Shown here piece after piece: positions 24,814 through 33,310 of a stretch of 64,000 bases of DNA (position 1 is the first letter of the stretch; each line of letters starts with the position of its first letter). The stretch lies in contig NC_016609.1 in the NCBI RefSeq assembly GCF_000246855.1, forward strand, positions 5,716,744 to 5,780,743, written 5' to 3'. The position numbers were made by a program, and so were the translations under genes. This DNA is from Niastella koreensis GR20-10. Its GTDB lineage: Bacteria > Bacteroidota > Bacteroidia > Chitinophagales > Chitinophagaceae. The notes beneath the pieces were generated by a model that was not told the origin of the DNA, did no database searches, and saw nothing but the letters and a program-made list of their open reading frames with translations.

Positions 24814-27765
24814 TTATTTAATAGTATCGTAACTGCGTTTCTTAAATCCTACTTTTACCATATGGCGGGCTTCAATGCTGTACACGCCAAAATCATCCAC
24901 TACCCGGCCTGTAAGTTTATAAAAACCACCACTGTGCAGCGGATAGTTGCGAGCCGTCTCAGGAAAATGAACCGTATCCACCCAGTCAAGGTCTTTATCA
25001 ATAAAAGTTCCGAAGAACATGATATCGTTATTTTTCGTTTGCACGTGTTTGCTGGCTATAAAATAAACCAGTACTGTAATTGTCTTATGCAAATGATTGC
25101 CTATTCCCCGGGCGGGAATATAATTTTCGGTATCGGTGTCAACCATCGCAAACGGGTTCGATAAGGTGAATCCCAGGATCTCCTTCTGATCATATAGATC
25201 ATCCACGGCATTGTCTGTAAGCACGGGCAGGGTGAATTCTACCGGTTTTTCAACAAACAAAGACCCGCTCACCGGAACATGGGTCTTATTTTTCTTTTGC
25301 AGAAAATTGGCCTCCCACAACAATTGCTTTTTTGTTTTACCTGTAAACCGAAAAGCGCCCACACTCACCAGGATGTTGAGCTGCTCCAACCCGATTTGGG
25401 TACGTTCAATAAAATCCTGCAAATGAAGAAAGGCGCCACCGGCCTTCCGCTCCTCCATGATCTGTTGTATGGAATTTTCCTGCAGCGATTTAATATGAAC
25501 AAACCCGGTATACACTTCATCGCCCCTGATACTGGTATATACTTCGCTGTTGTTTATACAGGGTGCGTGAATAATTCCGCCGGCTTTCATCAATTCAATA
25601 AAATATAATTCAGTTGAATAAAAGCCGCCGAAATTATTGATCACAGCCACCATAAATTCTTTGGGGAAAAACGTTTTCAGGTACAGGCTCATATAACTTT
25701 CCACCGCAAAACTGGCGGAGTGAGCTTTATTAAAACTATAACCGGCAAAGCTTTCCATCTGCCGCCATACTTCATGCGCCAGTTCATCTGTATGCCCCAA
25801 CTCCCGGCAATTAGCCATGTATTTATCTTTTACATGTTTGAATTTATTGCCGGAGCGGTATTTACCGCTCATGGCCCGGCGCAGGATATCAGCTTCGCCC
25901 AACGACAAACCCGCAAAATAGTGCGCAATCTTTATCACATCTTCCTGGAAAACCATTACGCCGAAAGTTTCGCTTAAATGCTCCTCAAAAAGCGGGTGCA
26001 GGTATACTATCTTATCCCGGTTATGGAACCGGGTTATATACTCCCGCATCATGCCCGACTGCGCTACGCCCGGCCTGATGATGGAGCTGGCTGCTACCAG
26101 TGTTATGTAATCATCGCACCTGAGCTTCTTAAGCAGTTGCCGCATGGCCGGCGACTCTATATAAAAACAACCAATTGTTTCTGCTTTCCGGATTTGATCT
26201 TTAATGGCAGGGTTATGTCTGAAATTGTGGAAGTCATGGATATTTACATCTATTCCCTTATTAGCTCTTATCAGACGCAGGCTTTCCTTGATATGCCCCA
26301 GCCCCCGCTGGCTCAACACATCAAATTTGTTGATGCCGATGTTCTCTGCCACAAACATATCCATTTGCGTGGTAGCAAATCCTTTTGGCGGCATAAACAA
26401 AGCAGCATATTCATAAATAGGTTTCTCTGTTACCAGCATACCACAAGGGTGAATGGAAATGTTATTGGGAAAATTCTTCATCAGCCGGCCATATTGCATA
26501 ATAAGCCGCTGTATTTTGTCGGCAGGCTGGGCAGCACGCTGCAAGCTTTTTATTTCTTCCACGGGCAGGCCGAATACCTTTCCCAGTTCCATTATTGTGG
26601 CATCATGCTGAAACGTAGTGTAAGAACCCAACAGGGCCACATGCTTACGACCATACCGTTTAAAGATATAATCCATGATGTCGTCGCGGTCGGTCCAGCT
26701 GAAGTCGATATCAAAGTCGGGCGGGGAAGTGCGCTCAGGATTCAGAAAACGTTCAAAATAAAGATTCAACTCAATAGGATCTACATCGGTAATTCGTAAG
26801 CAATATGCCACTATTGAATTGGCGCCACTTCCCCGCCCTACATAATAAAATCCGCGCGACTGGGCATACCTGATCATATCCCAGTTTATAAGGAAATAAG
26901 AATTAAAACCCAGGTCGTTGATGATCTTTAATTCTTTTTGCATTCTGTCGTGCGCTGCTTTATTCTTGCTGCCATAGCGGGCAATCAATCCCTCAGTAGC
27001 CAGTTTCTCTAGCAATACCCGGTCATCTTCGGCAGTAGCGCTGAAGCATTTCTTATTTTTATCCACCTTGAAATCCATCACGATCCGGCAGGTATCCAGC
27101 AGCTTGTAGGTATTGGTTACTATTGCCGGGAACTGTCTGAACTGTTCCAGCAGCGCAGCTGGTGACACAAATGTTTCATCTGGCGAAGCCTGCGCTTCAA
27201 CCGGCAGTTTCGACAGCAACATGTTTTTATGTATAGCCCGCAGCAGGCGATGTAAATTGAAGTACTGTTTGTTTTGAAAGGTCACCGGTTGCCGTACCAC
27301 CAGTTTATGCTCGTACTTCTTCCAGTCGGTGCCAAACAGTTTGTTTAATTCCGATGCCAGGATGCCAAGATATTCATCAGGCAACAGATCAGCGGCAGCC
27401 TTTCTATCAAAGGGGTAAATAATATATACATCATGATTGTTTTGAAAATAGGCAGATGCGTCCTCCGGGAAGTTTTTCTTTTGTTGTAAGTGGAATGATA
27501 AGAACTCATTGATGCAGGCAAACCCCTGGTTGTTCTTTGCCAGCAATAGATAAAGCAGGGTATCTTCATTCCTGATCTCAACGCCAACAACCGGTTTAAT
27601 ATCTTTTTGCTGGCAAAAGTTTACAAAATCCCAGCTATCGCAGGTACAATTGATGTTTGTTAAAGCCAGTACATGAATACCGTGGTCTGCAGCGGTATTA
27701 ACCAGTTCTTCAGTAGAATAAGTGCCGTACCGTAAACTAAAATAAGTTCTGCAATTTAAATACAT
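24814..27765 (-). CDS. dnaE2: DnaE2-like error-prone DNA polymerase III alpha subunit
   Basis: 983 residues from the ATG at 27763-27765, shorter than replicative DnaE (about 1150-1200). The N-terminal PHP domain (YLNCRTYFSLRYGTYSTEEL) has lost the usual H-x-H metal ligands. The C-family palm has VGRGSGANSIVAYCLRITDV and the catalytic aspartates in SPPDFDIDFSWTDRDD. The helix-hairpin-helix and a C-terminal OB fold (TVLVYFIASKHVQTKNNDIM) follow. It is coupled to dinB, with no imuA or imuB gene present, so the pair looks like a reduced mutasome in which DinB replaces ImuB. Such cassettes are damage-inducible. The chromosome should carry a separate replicative dnaE. Confidence 0.88.
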   Translation of the reverse strand: MYLNCRTYFSLRYGTYSTEELVNTAADHGIHVLALTNINCTCDSWDFVNFCQQKDIKPVVGVEIRNEDTLLYLLLAKNNQGFACINEFLSFHLQQKKNFPEDASAYFQNNHDVYIIYPFDRKAAADLLPDEYLGILASELNKLFGTDWKKYEHKLVVRQPVTFQNKQYFNLHRLLRAIHKNMLLSKLPVEAQASPDETFVSPAALLEQFRQFPAIVTNTYKLLDTCRIVMDFKVDKNKKCFSATAEDDRVLLEKLATEGLIARYGSKNKAAHDRMQKELKIINDLGFNSYFLINWDMIRYAQSRGFYYVGRGSGANSIVAYCLRITDVDPIELNLYFERFLNPERTSPPDFDIDFSWTDRDDIMDYIFKRYGRKHVALLGSYTTFQHDATIMELGKVFGLPVEEIKSLQRAAQPADKIQRLIMQYGRLMKNFPNNISIHPCGMLVTEKPIYEYAALFMPPKGFATTQMDMFVAENIGINKFDVLSQRGLGHIKESLRLIRANKGIDVNIHDFHNFRHNPAIKDQIRKAETIGCFYIESPAMRQLLKKLRCDDYITLVAASSIIRPGVAQSGMMREYITRFHNRDKIVYLHPLFEEHLSETFGVMVFQEDVIKIAHYFAGLSLGEADILRRAMSGKYRSGNKFKHVKDKYMANCRELGHTDELAHEVWRQMESFAGYSFNKAHSASFAVESYMSLYLKTFFPKEFMVAVINNFGGFYSTELYFIELMKAGGIIHAPCINNSEVYTSIRGDEVYTGFVHIKSLQENSIQQIMEERKAGGAFLHLQDFIERTQIGLEQLNILVSVGAFRFTGKTKKQLLWEANFLQKKNKTHVPVSGSLFVEKPVEFTLPVLTDNAVDDLYDQKEILGFTLSNPFAMVDTDTENYIPARGIGNHLHKTITVLVYFIASKHVQTKNNDIMFFGTFIDKDLDWVDTVHFPETARNYPLHSGGFYKLTGRVVDDFGVYSIEARHMVKVGFKKRSYDTIK

Positions 27766-27831
27766 AGTAGTCCCTTGCTCCTTCTTCAAAGCTACTATGA
27801 TTACTAACTATTTTAGCCAATAAACACTAAT

Positions 27832-28001
27832 GTACTTAGTATGTAAAACTAAATTTTTATTATCCAAATCAACCAACTGGAATCAATAAACCCTTTATAA
27901 ATGAGGGTGGTACTTTATAACTGCGAGTATAAACTGTACTTTGTCACGTATGGTTTGGCTCGTAAATAGTTACAGGTTGTACTAAGAAAGGATAGTATGT
28001 A
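27832..28001 (-). promoter_or_regulatory. Repeated TAGTATGTA boxes upstream of dnaE2-dinB
   Basis: TAGTATGTA occurs at 27837-27845 and 27993-28001. The first is part of a dyad (TACTTAGTA at 27833-27841). The second is preceded by GTACTA at 27979-27984 as an imperfect dyad. Two more TGTACTTT/GGTACTTT boxes lie between. This is the only patterned DNA in the 330-bp gap before a normally damage-inducible cassette, so I suggest an operator. No known LexA box is recognised. Confidence 0.4.
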
Positions 28002-28046
28002 CTTTTTAGAGTGAGTTGTGAATAGTCAGTAATGAGTACTACTCAC

Positions 28047-28074
28047 AAAAAAGCCCCACCATAAAAGTGAGGCT
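28047..28074 (-). terminator. Terminator of the SRPBCC gene
   Basis: AGCC..CAC and GTG..GGCT arms (28052-28074) form a stem with one mismatch per side. On the minus strand it is followed by TTTTTT. It lies 22 bp beyond the stop of the gene at 28096-28518. A separate 13-bp palindrome (TGAGTACTACTCA, 28033-28045) follows. Confidence 0.75.
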
Positions 28075-28095
28075 ACAATAAAAACCTTTATTAAC

Positions 28096-28518
28096 TTAAT
28101 TAGTCTCAGTATACTTTCTAAAATTCTCCAAAATAGCCTGCCAGCCCCCCTGCTGCATTTCAACCGAATGCGTGCTTTCTGCATCAAATGTTTCCACTAC
28201 TTTGGTTTCATTACCATTTGCAGAGAAATGTATTGCTACTTTACGGCCATCGCCCATGGTATATTCAATCAATTCGTTTGTTTTTACGTTGTCATACACC
28301 CCGCCGAAATCAAACCCAAAGCTGCCATCCTTAGCTTCCATCCGGGTAGAAAATTTTCCGCCAACAGTTAAATCGTTTTCCGCTTTGGGCGCATGCCAGT
28401 CGTCAGAAGCAGCGCACCATTTTGTAATATGTTCAGGCAATGACCAATATTTCCATACTTTCTCAACCGGAGCTTTTACAACAGTTTCCACGGTGATTTT
28501 AGTTGCGGCAGTTTCCAT
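28096..28518 (-). CDS. SRPBCC (AHSA1-type) domain protein
   Basis: 140 residues forming one START/AHSA1-like helix-grip domain. It starts TKITVETVVKAPVEKVWKYW, followed by PEHITKWCAASDDWHAP, the beta-sheet with GGKFSTRMEAKDGS and FDFGGVYDNV, and a C-terminal helix ending QGGWQAILENFRKYTE. Domains of this class bind hydrophobic ligands or act as co-chaperones. Ligand unknown. It is cytoplasmic and monocistronic, with its own -7 element and terminator. Confidence 0.9.
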   Translation of the reverse strand: METAATKITVETVVKAPVEKVWKYWSLPEHITKWCAASDDWHAPKAENDLTVGGKFSTRMEAKDGSFGFDFGGVYDNVKTNELIEYTMGDGRKVAIHFSANGNETKVVETFDAESTHSVEMQQGGWQAILENFRKYTETN

Positions 28519-28563
28519 TTTTTTAGTTTTTATTAGTTAATGATGTTTTTCGTACTGACAAGG

Positions 28564-28571
28564 CAAACTTA
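28564..28571 (-). promoter_or_regulatory. -7 element TAAGTTTG of the SRPBCC gene
   Basis: An exact match to the Bacteroidota -7 consensus TAnnTTTG lies on the minus strand, 46 bp before the ATG. No good TTG is found at the usual 19-21 bp upstream distance. Confidence 0.4.
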
Positions 28572-28731
28572 CCTCAAGTTACTAAACTTCAGGCTGTGTA
28601 AACGGGACAAAAGAGGGGGTGATTTGTGACTTGTTGTGTTAACGCCACACGCACGGACCGTTTTTACCAATAAACCCAGTAATTTAGCCTGTTCGCACCA
28701 CTTACTAACTCTTACTAAAATAACGATTGCC

Positions 28732-30546
28732 ATGTCATTGAATCACTCACCCCAATGCAGCTGCGCTGGTTGTCATGATACCGCCATAAACCAGGCAGAA
28801 AAAGAACTGCATGTTGAATTATCGGAAAACAGCCGCCGTGACTTTATCAAAAAAGCCGGGCGCCTGGGTTTAAGCCTGGGTATTGGTGGTGGACTGGTTA
28901 CTACGCCCCTCGCTGCGGCTGCTTTACACAATGAGGATGCTGCTTATAAGTATAACAGCATGCAGCAAAATAAAGCGGTGCGCAATGGCAAAGCCAATAT
29001 GATCACCTTGCTGCACACGGCCGATATTCATTCACAACTTTACCAGCATGATGAATTTTTCATAGAGAACGGTAAACCTGTATATAAAAAACGGGGCGGA
29101 CTGGCCAGTCTTAAAACAATGATCAACACCCTGCGTAATCAAAATGCAGCAAACACCCTGGTTATAGATGGGGGCGATTGTTTTCAGGGCAGTGGTATTG
29201 CCGCATTAAGTGAAGGGAAAGCCATTGTACCATTAATGAACAACATTGGCTACGATATTATGTTGCCCGGCAACTGGGAAGTGGTATATGGTAAAGAAAT
29301 GATGATGAAGGATATGTTTGGGTACGATGCTTTAAAGGTGTGCGCCAATATGTACCACGACACGCAGGACGACATGAAAGGCGACCTGATCTTTCCTCCT
29401 TACTACGTTAAACATCTTGCCGGCATCAAGATCGGGTTTATTGGCTATAACGATCCGCTGACGCCAAAACGGCAATCACCCGCCTATTGCAATGGCATGA
29501 AGTTTACACCGCCTGAAGCCAACGTAGCCAAGTATATTAAGATCCTGAAGGAATATGAAAAGTGCCAGCTGGTATTCCTGATAACCCATATGGGACTGGC
29601 GCAACAGTTTGGATTATCCAATATGGAGCAGGTAAAGGGGGTTGACTATATTCTGGGGGCCGATACCCATGAGCGGTTACGGCAACCCATCCAGGGCGCC
29701 TATGCCAAGGTAACAGAACCAGGGGCATTCGCGTCGTTTATGGCCAGGCTGGATCTTGTGATGGAGAATGGCATTATAAAAGACCACACCTATCAACTAC
29801 TGGATGTTGATCCCGGCAAATACCACGAAGATGAAGAAATGAAACACCTCATCAGCCAGGCCCATGAACCCTATAAAAAGGAATTAAGCCGGGTGATAGG
29901 TAAAACTAAAAATCCATTGATAAGGTACTACGTGATTGAAACGCCGATGGACAATTTTATCACCGATGCCATTATGTGGAAATTCAAACCCGATATTGCC
30001 CTGAGCAACGGGTTTCGTTTTTGTCCGCCCCTGACGCCCGACCCGGCTACAGGCATGGCAGACATCACTGTTGATTATTTGTGGAGCATGTTGCCGGTTG
30101 ACAGCGAAGCAAAACAAGGGACCGTTACCGGTAAACAATTATGGGACTGGTTAGAAACCGAACTGGAAAATACATTTGCCAAAGACCCGGCCAAACGCCT
30201 GGGTGGTTGGGTAATCAGGTTTAAAGGCATGGAAATGAATTTCACCCTCGCCAACGAACCAGGCAAACGGGTTAATTATGTTAAGGTGGGCGGCCAACCG
30301 CTTGACCTGAACCGCGAATATAGTTTTGTTGCCTGTGAACGGGAAGGCGATCCAGATACCACGCTCTGCCGCATGCAGGGTGTTAAACAACCGCATTTAC
30401 TTGGTTATACCATGCATAAAGTAATTGAAGAATACCTGGCAGTGCACTCACCTATTGCTCCGGTTATGGAAGGCCGGTGTACCGCTACTGATGCTCCTCA
30501 TACCCTGTTGACCCAGGTAATGGGTTTGGGTTATGAGTTCAGGTAG
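28732..30546 (+). CDS. Tat-exported metallophosphatase of the 5'-nucleotidase/SoxB family
   Basis: 604 residues from the ATG at 28732. A Cys-rich leader (C9, C11, C14) precedes a twin-arginine signal (SRRDFIKKAG, residues 34-43) and a hydrophobic stretch, so the folded protein should be exported with its metals. The calcineurin-like domain has LLHTADIHSQL (D98, H100), VIDGGDCFQG, PGNWEVVYG (residues 179-187), ITHMGLAQQ and GADTHERL, giving a di-metal site. A C-terminal 5_nucleotid_C domain follows. In nucleotidases the third motif is GNHE. Here it is GNWE, which is nearer the SoxB thiosulfohydrolase pattern. No sox genes are nearby, so the substrate (nucleotide or sulfur ester) is open. Confidence 0.85.
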   Translation: MSLNHSPQCSCAGCHDTAINQAEKELHVELSENSRRDFIKKAGRLGLSLGIGGGLVTTPLAAAALHNEDAAYKYNSMQQNKAVRNGKANMITLLHTADIHSQLYQHDEFFIENGKPVYKKRGGLASLKTMINTLRNQNAANTLVIDGGDCFQGSGIAALSEGKAIVPLMNNIGYDIMLPGNWEVVYGKEMMMKDMFGYDALKVCANMYHDTQDDMKGDLIFPPYYVKHLAGIKIGFIGYNDPLTPKRQSPAYCNGMKFTPPEANVAKYIKILKEYEKCQLVFLITHMGLAQQFGLSNMEQVKGVDYILGADTHERLRQPIQGAYAKVTEPGAFASFMARLDLVMENGIIKDHTYQLLDVDPGKYHEDEEMKHLISQAHEPYKKELSRVIGKTKNPLIRYYVIETPMDNFITDAIMWKFKPDIALSNGFRFCPPLTPDPATGMADITVDYLWSMLPVDSEAKQGTVTGKQLWDWLETELENTFAKDPAKRLGGWVIRFKGMEMNFTLANEPGKRVNYVKVGGQPLDLNREYSFVACEREGDPDTTLCRMQGVKQPHLLGYTMHKVIEEYLAVHSPIAPVMEGRCTATDAPHTLLTQVMGLGYEFR

Positions 30547-30578
30547 AAAAAGAGGAAGTAAGAGGTAAGAAGAAGCAG

Positions 30579-30643
30579 GTTGACCAGTTGACGGGTTAAC
30601 CAGTTGACCAGGTTAACTCGTCAACTGGTTAACTTGTCAACTA
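30579..30643. repeat. Octad array of GTTGACNN/GTYAACNN words
   Basis: Eight units with an 8-bp period (one spaced by 9): GTTGACCA and GTTGACGG at the left, GTTAACNN and GTCAACNN at the right. The right end overlaps the stop codon of the gene at 30641. It is the same family as 3338-3414, and in both cases the array sits at the 3' end of a minus-strand gene. Confidence 0.85.
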
Positions 30644-31426
30644 TTTCTGCGTCAGTTGTTGTTGCTTTTTCAGGAATTGCGCCAGGGCTTTGATACTATC
30701 AGAATCGATATAATCAACACCCAGTTTAATAACTTCTATCCAGGCATCGTCAAAATCTGGCACGTTCCACAAACGAACTTCTTTACCCAGGCCGTGCGCT
30801 TTGTCGATCAGGCTTTTCAAACGCTCTGCTTCTTTAGCAGGAATAGGACCGCTTCCTTTCCATTTTGAATAGTTGATGAAGTTGTCACTCAGCATAGCGA
30901 TGCGGCCAATGGCCTCTTTAGAATACCTGGAGCTTAACAAACCATCGAATACCAGGAAAGAAGGATAAGAAATATAAGTATTGGGGTCGGGTTTGTTACC
31001 ACTGATCATTACTTTGAATGAAGGCGTATGAATGAGCTCAGGATATTTTTGTAAAAGATCGATGACTTTATTTACAGTAGGAATGGCATCACTCTTGATA
31101 TCCAGCATCAGGATCAGCTTACGTGATTCATCAGCGTATACATGTCCTTTGTTGGCCTGAATAAAACCCTGAATTGGCTTCAGGTACAGATCTTCCAGCG
31201 TTTTGTGTTGGTCAAAATCACGCTCGGTGTGAGCTACCAGTAATTCATCGCCCGACAACATTACATCCGCTTCAACACTACCAAACTGCAGTGTGTAAGC
31301 AGAGATCAACGGCGATCCCTGTTGATAGTCATTGTGCGAATGCGCATTGGCTGTTGAATAAACTTTAGGTTGTGCAAAGGCTGTTGTACAGGATAAAACA
31401 GTAATAAATAAAAATAACTTACGCAT
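30641..31426 (-). CDS. Secreted glycerophosphodiester phosphodiesterase / PI-PLC-like protein
   Basis: 261 residues with a signal peptide (ending TTAFAQ). A TIM-barrel phosphodiesterase core of the GDPD/PLC superfamily shows NAHSHNDYQQGSPL (metal and catalytic histidine near the N terminus), SVEADVMLSGDELLVAHTERD (E-x-D and second His), KLILMLDIKSD, and a C-terminal WNVPDFDDAWIEVIKLGVDY. It would cleave phosphodiesters of lipid head groups in the periplasm. It is one of a common Bacteroidota subgroup annotated as PI-specific phospholipase C/GDPD family. Its substrate is unproven. The stop codon is embedded in the octad array. Confidence 0.85.
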   Translation of the reverse strand: MRKLFLFITVLSCTTAFAQPKVYSTANAHSHNDYQQGSPLISAYTLQFGSVEADVMLSGDELLVAHTERDFDQHKTLEDLYLKPIQGFIQANKGHVYADESRKLILMLDIKSDAIPTVNKVIDLLQKYPELIHTPSFKVMISGNKPDPNTYISYPSFLVFDGLLSSRYSKEAIGRIAMLSDNFINYSKWKGSGPIPAKEAERLKSLIDKAHGLGKEVRLWNVPDFDDAWIEVIKLGVDYIDSDSIKALAQFLKKQQQLTQK

Positions 31427-31854
31427 AAAAAAATAAGATTGGATTTTTTTTGCAGGTTAAAAGTTAATGATCCATCTGGCAATTCGGAAACATCCTGCAA
31501 TCGGAGTAATTGATTGATTAGAGTGCGCAAATTACAAATTAAATGTCACTTTCACACCTATTAACATAAACATTACCTCAACAAAAAAATTACTCCTTGT
31601 TAGTGAAGCAATCTTTCTACAGGTAAACTCGTCCGGCAGTGTCCGGTAAGAGCTTTCATTAAACGGAAACAGGGAAAATATATTGCAGAAAACGGGTAGA
31701 GCCGCGACCCACTTGCGTTGTAATTGTCTGATAAACAATATAAAAAATGTACACCAATACCCAAAAGCATGCATACCTGAACGCAATCGCAATAATGTTG
31801 TAACAACTTTTTTATCCCCACATACAACCTCTTGCATACAATTTGCGACCACTT
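31427..31854. other. 428-bp spacer upstream of the GDPD-like gene
   Basis: It holds the leader and promoter of the minus-strand GDPD-like gene and the 3' flank of the HxlR gene. Open frames on either strand have no protein-like composition. No hairpin or tandem repeat is clear. Confidence 0.45.
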
Positions 31855-32253
31855 TTACTCCATTGGAAAATCTTTCATTTGCTTTGAGAATATCTTCGAT
31901 AATTTACCTCCGTTACCCACTGCCCATTCTGCCATAGCATATAAAACAGGTCGTAAAGCTTTACCTGATTTTGACAACTCATAAGTAACATAAGGCGGTA
32001 CAACCGGTTTTGATTTTCTTATCAGCAGCCCATCTGCTTCCAGTTGTTTTAATTGTTGTATCAATACTTTTTCTGTAATGGTTGGAATTGACTTTTTCAA
32101 TTCATTGTACCGCTTGGGCCCCGATAACAGGTTGAATAAAATAATAGGTTTCCAATAACCGCCTATCTTTTCCATAACAAAGGTTACCGGGCAGGCTACA
32201 AAGGCCTTACTCTTGTTTTCCTGGATGGTTGATGCTTCTTTAATTAAAGTCAT
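31855..32253 (-). CDS. HxlR-family transcriptional regulator
   Basis: 132 residues from the ATG at 32251-32253. The winged helix has the hallmark CPVTFVMEKIGGYWKPIILF, then LSGPKRYNELKKSIPTITEKVL (recognition helix), the wing DGLLIRKSKPVVPPYVTYELS, and LRPVLYAMAEWA. The family responds to redox or electrophile stress. The nucleating cysteine (in the ACP segment) is present. It is divergent from an NAD(P)-binding reductase gene with a shared 82-bp control region that holds a dyad suited to HxlR proteins, so it probably regulates that gene and itself. Confidence 0.93.
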   Translation of the reverse strand: MTLIKEASTIQENKSKAFVACPVTFVMEKIGGYWKPIILFNLLSGPKRYNELKKSIPTITEKVLIQQLKQLEADGLLIRKSKPVVPPYVTYELSKSGKALRPVLYAMAEWAVGNGGKLSKIFSKQMKDFPME

Positions 32254-32275
32254 AGTATACACACTTTAGGGTAAG

Positions 32276-32309
32276 TACTTGTATAAAAGTAAGTATCATT
32301 TTAGTTTTG
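32276..32309 (+). promoter_or_regulatory. Promoter of the NmrA-type gene overlapped by a probable HxlR operator
   Basis: -33 TTG (32279-32281) and -7 TAGTTTTG (32302-32309) are separated by 20 bp, an exact Bacteroidota promoter. The dyad TACTT-6-AAGTA (32276-32280 and 32287-32291) covers the -33 element, and HxlR proteins bind TACTT/AAGTA dyads. A bound regulator would block this promoter. Confidence 0.75.
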
Positions 32310-32335
32310 TGCAACAAATTTAAACAAGCATAAAA

Positions 32336-33226
32336 ATGAAAATTACTGTTACAGGTTCATTGGGGAACATCAGCCGTTCTCTAACCCAAAAACTGGTAGC
32401 CCAGGGACACCAGGTTTCTGTCATCAGCTCCAATGCCAGCAAAGCTGAAGACATTAAAAAATTACAAGCTACGCCCCTGATTGGTTCATTGGAGGATTAC
32501 GAATTTGTAAAACAATCATTTCAGGGTAGCGATGCCGTATACCTGATGATCCCGCACAATTTCAGTGCGCCGGATTACAAAGCTTTTACCATTACGGTTG
32601 GCAAAAATTATGCACGTGCCATCCGGGAAACAGGCATTTCCTATGTAGTTAACTTAAGCAGTTCCGGTTCTCCCCTGGCAGGCCAGCCTCCATTGGTGAA
32701 TTACCAGAACCTGGAAAGCTTTCTGGATGAATTACCGGCATTAAACGTATTACACCTGCGTCCCGGCGGCTTTTATTCCAACTTCTATGGCAGCATAGGA
32801 CTTATAAAATACCAGGGTATTATTGGAAACAATTATGACGACAGGGTAAATATGGTGCTATCGCATCCCGAAGACATAGCCGATGCAGCCGCGGAAGCAT
32901 TTTCAAAACCCTCGTTTACGGGTAAAAACGTGCAATATATAATCAGCGATACGTTGAATGGCCGGCAAATTGCTCAAATGCTGGGTACTGCTATTGGTAA
33001 ACCCGATCTTGCCTGGGTGCAGTTTACCGATGACCAGTTATTACAGGGATTGTTACAAAACGGTTTCTCAAAAGATGCAGCCCAGCATTATATTGTAGAT
33101 ATGGGAATCGCTATCAGAGATGGTTTACTGGCGGCGCATTACGCCCAACATGCAAAGGAAGTATTTGGCAGCCGCAACTTCAGTGCATTTGCCGAAGATT
33201 TTGCAAGGGTATATCAACAGGGTTAA
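32336..33226 (+). CDS. NmrA-type NAD(P)-binding protein (atypical SDR)
   Basis: 296 residues. Rossmann N terminus KITVTGSLGNISRSLTQKLV (a G-x-x-G-x-x form) with SNASKAEDIKKL, then YLMIPHNF and VNLSSSGSPLAG. The C-terminal LRPGGFYSNFYGSIG matches NmrA/QOR2-like proteins, which sense or reduce quinones and NAD(P). It probably uses NADPH to detoxify an electrophile. Divergent from the HxlR regulator, an arrangement seen with many quinone or aldehyde responsive reductases. The ATG lies 27 bp downstream of the -7 element. Confidence 0.88.
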   Translation: MKITVTGSLGNISRSLTQKLVAQGHQVSVISSNASKAEDIKKLQATPLIGSLEDYEFVKQSFQGSDAVYLMIPHNFSAPDYKAFTITVGKNYARAIRETGISYVVNLSSSGSPLAGQPPLVNYQNLESFLDELPALNVLHLRPGGFYSNFYGSIGLIKYQGIIGNNYDDRVNMVLSHPEDIADAAAEAFSKPSFTGKNVQYIISDTLNGRQIAQMLGTAIGKPDLAWVQFTDDQLLQGLLQNGFSKDAAQHYIVDMGIAIRDGLLAAHYAQHAKEVFGSRNFSAFAEDFARVYQQG

Positions 33227-33238
33227 GCAAGGAAGGCT

Positions 33239-33300
33239 GACCTGTCAGGTGGACGGCTTTAGCTTGAACTTTCACCAAGCTAAAGTCCACCTGACAGGTC
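33239..33300. repeat. Long two-tier inverted repeat between convergent genes
   Basis: Outer arms of 16 bp are perfect (GACCTGTCAGGTGGAC at 33239-33254, complement at 33285-33300). Inner arms of 10 bp are also perfect (CTTTAGCTTG at 33257-33266, complement at 33276-33285, sharing one base with the outer arm). The loop is 9 nt. Its outer end is itself near-palindromic (ACCTGTCAGGT). It lies between convergent stops at 33226 and 33311 and can terminate both transcripts. Its length and self-similar ends suggest a mobile palindromic repeat. Confidence 0.85.
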
Positions 33301-33310
33301 TACGTTTTCC

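Noticed and set aside
24814-27765. Main replicative DNA polymerase III alpha
   Set aside because: It is shorter than replicative DnaE, lacks the PHP ligands and is coupled to dinB, so the error-prone DnaE2 role fits better.
31532-31852. Overlapping minus-strand frames in the GDPD upstream gap
   Set aside because: Two frames overlap with no coherent domain, signal or lipobox, and neither is convincing.
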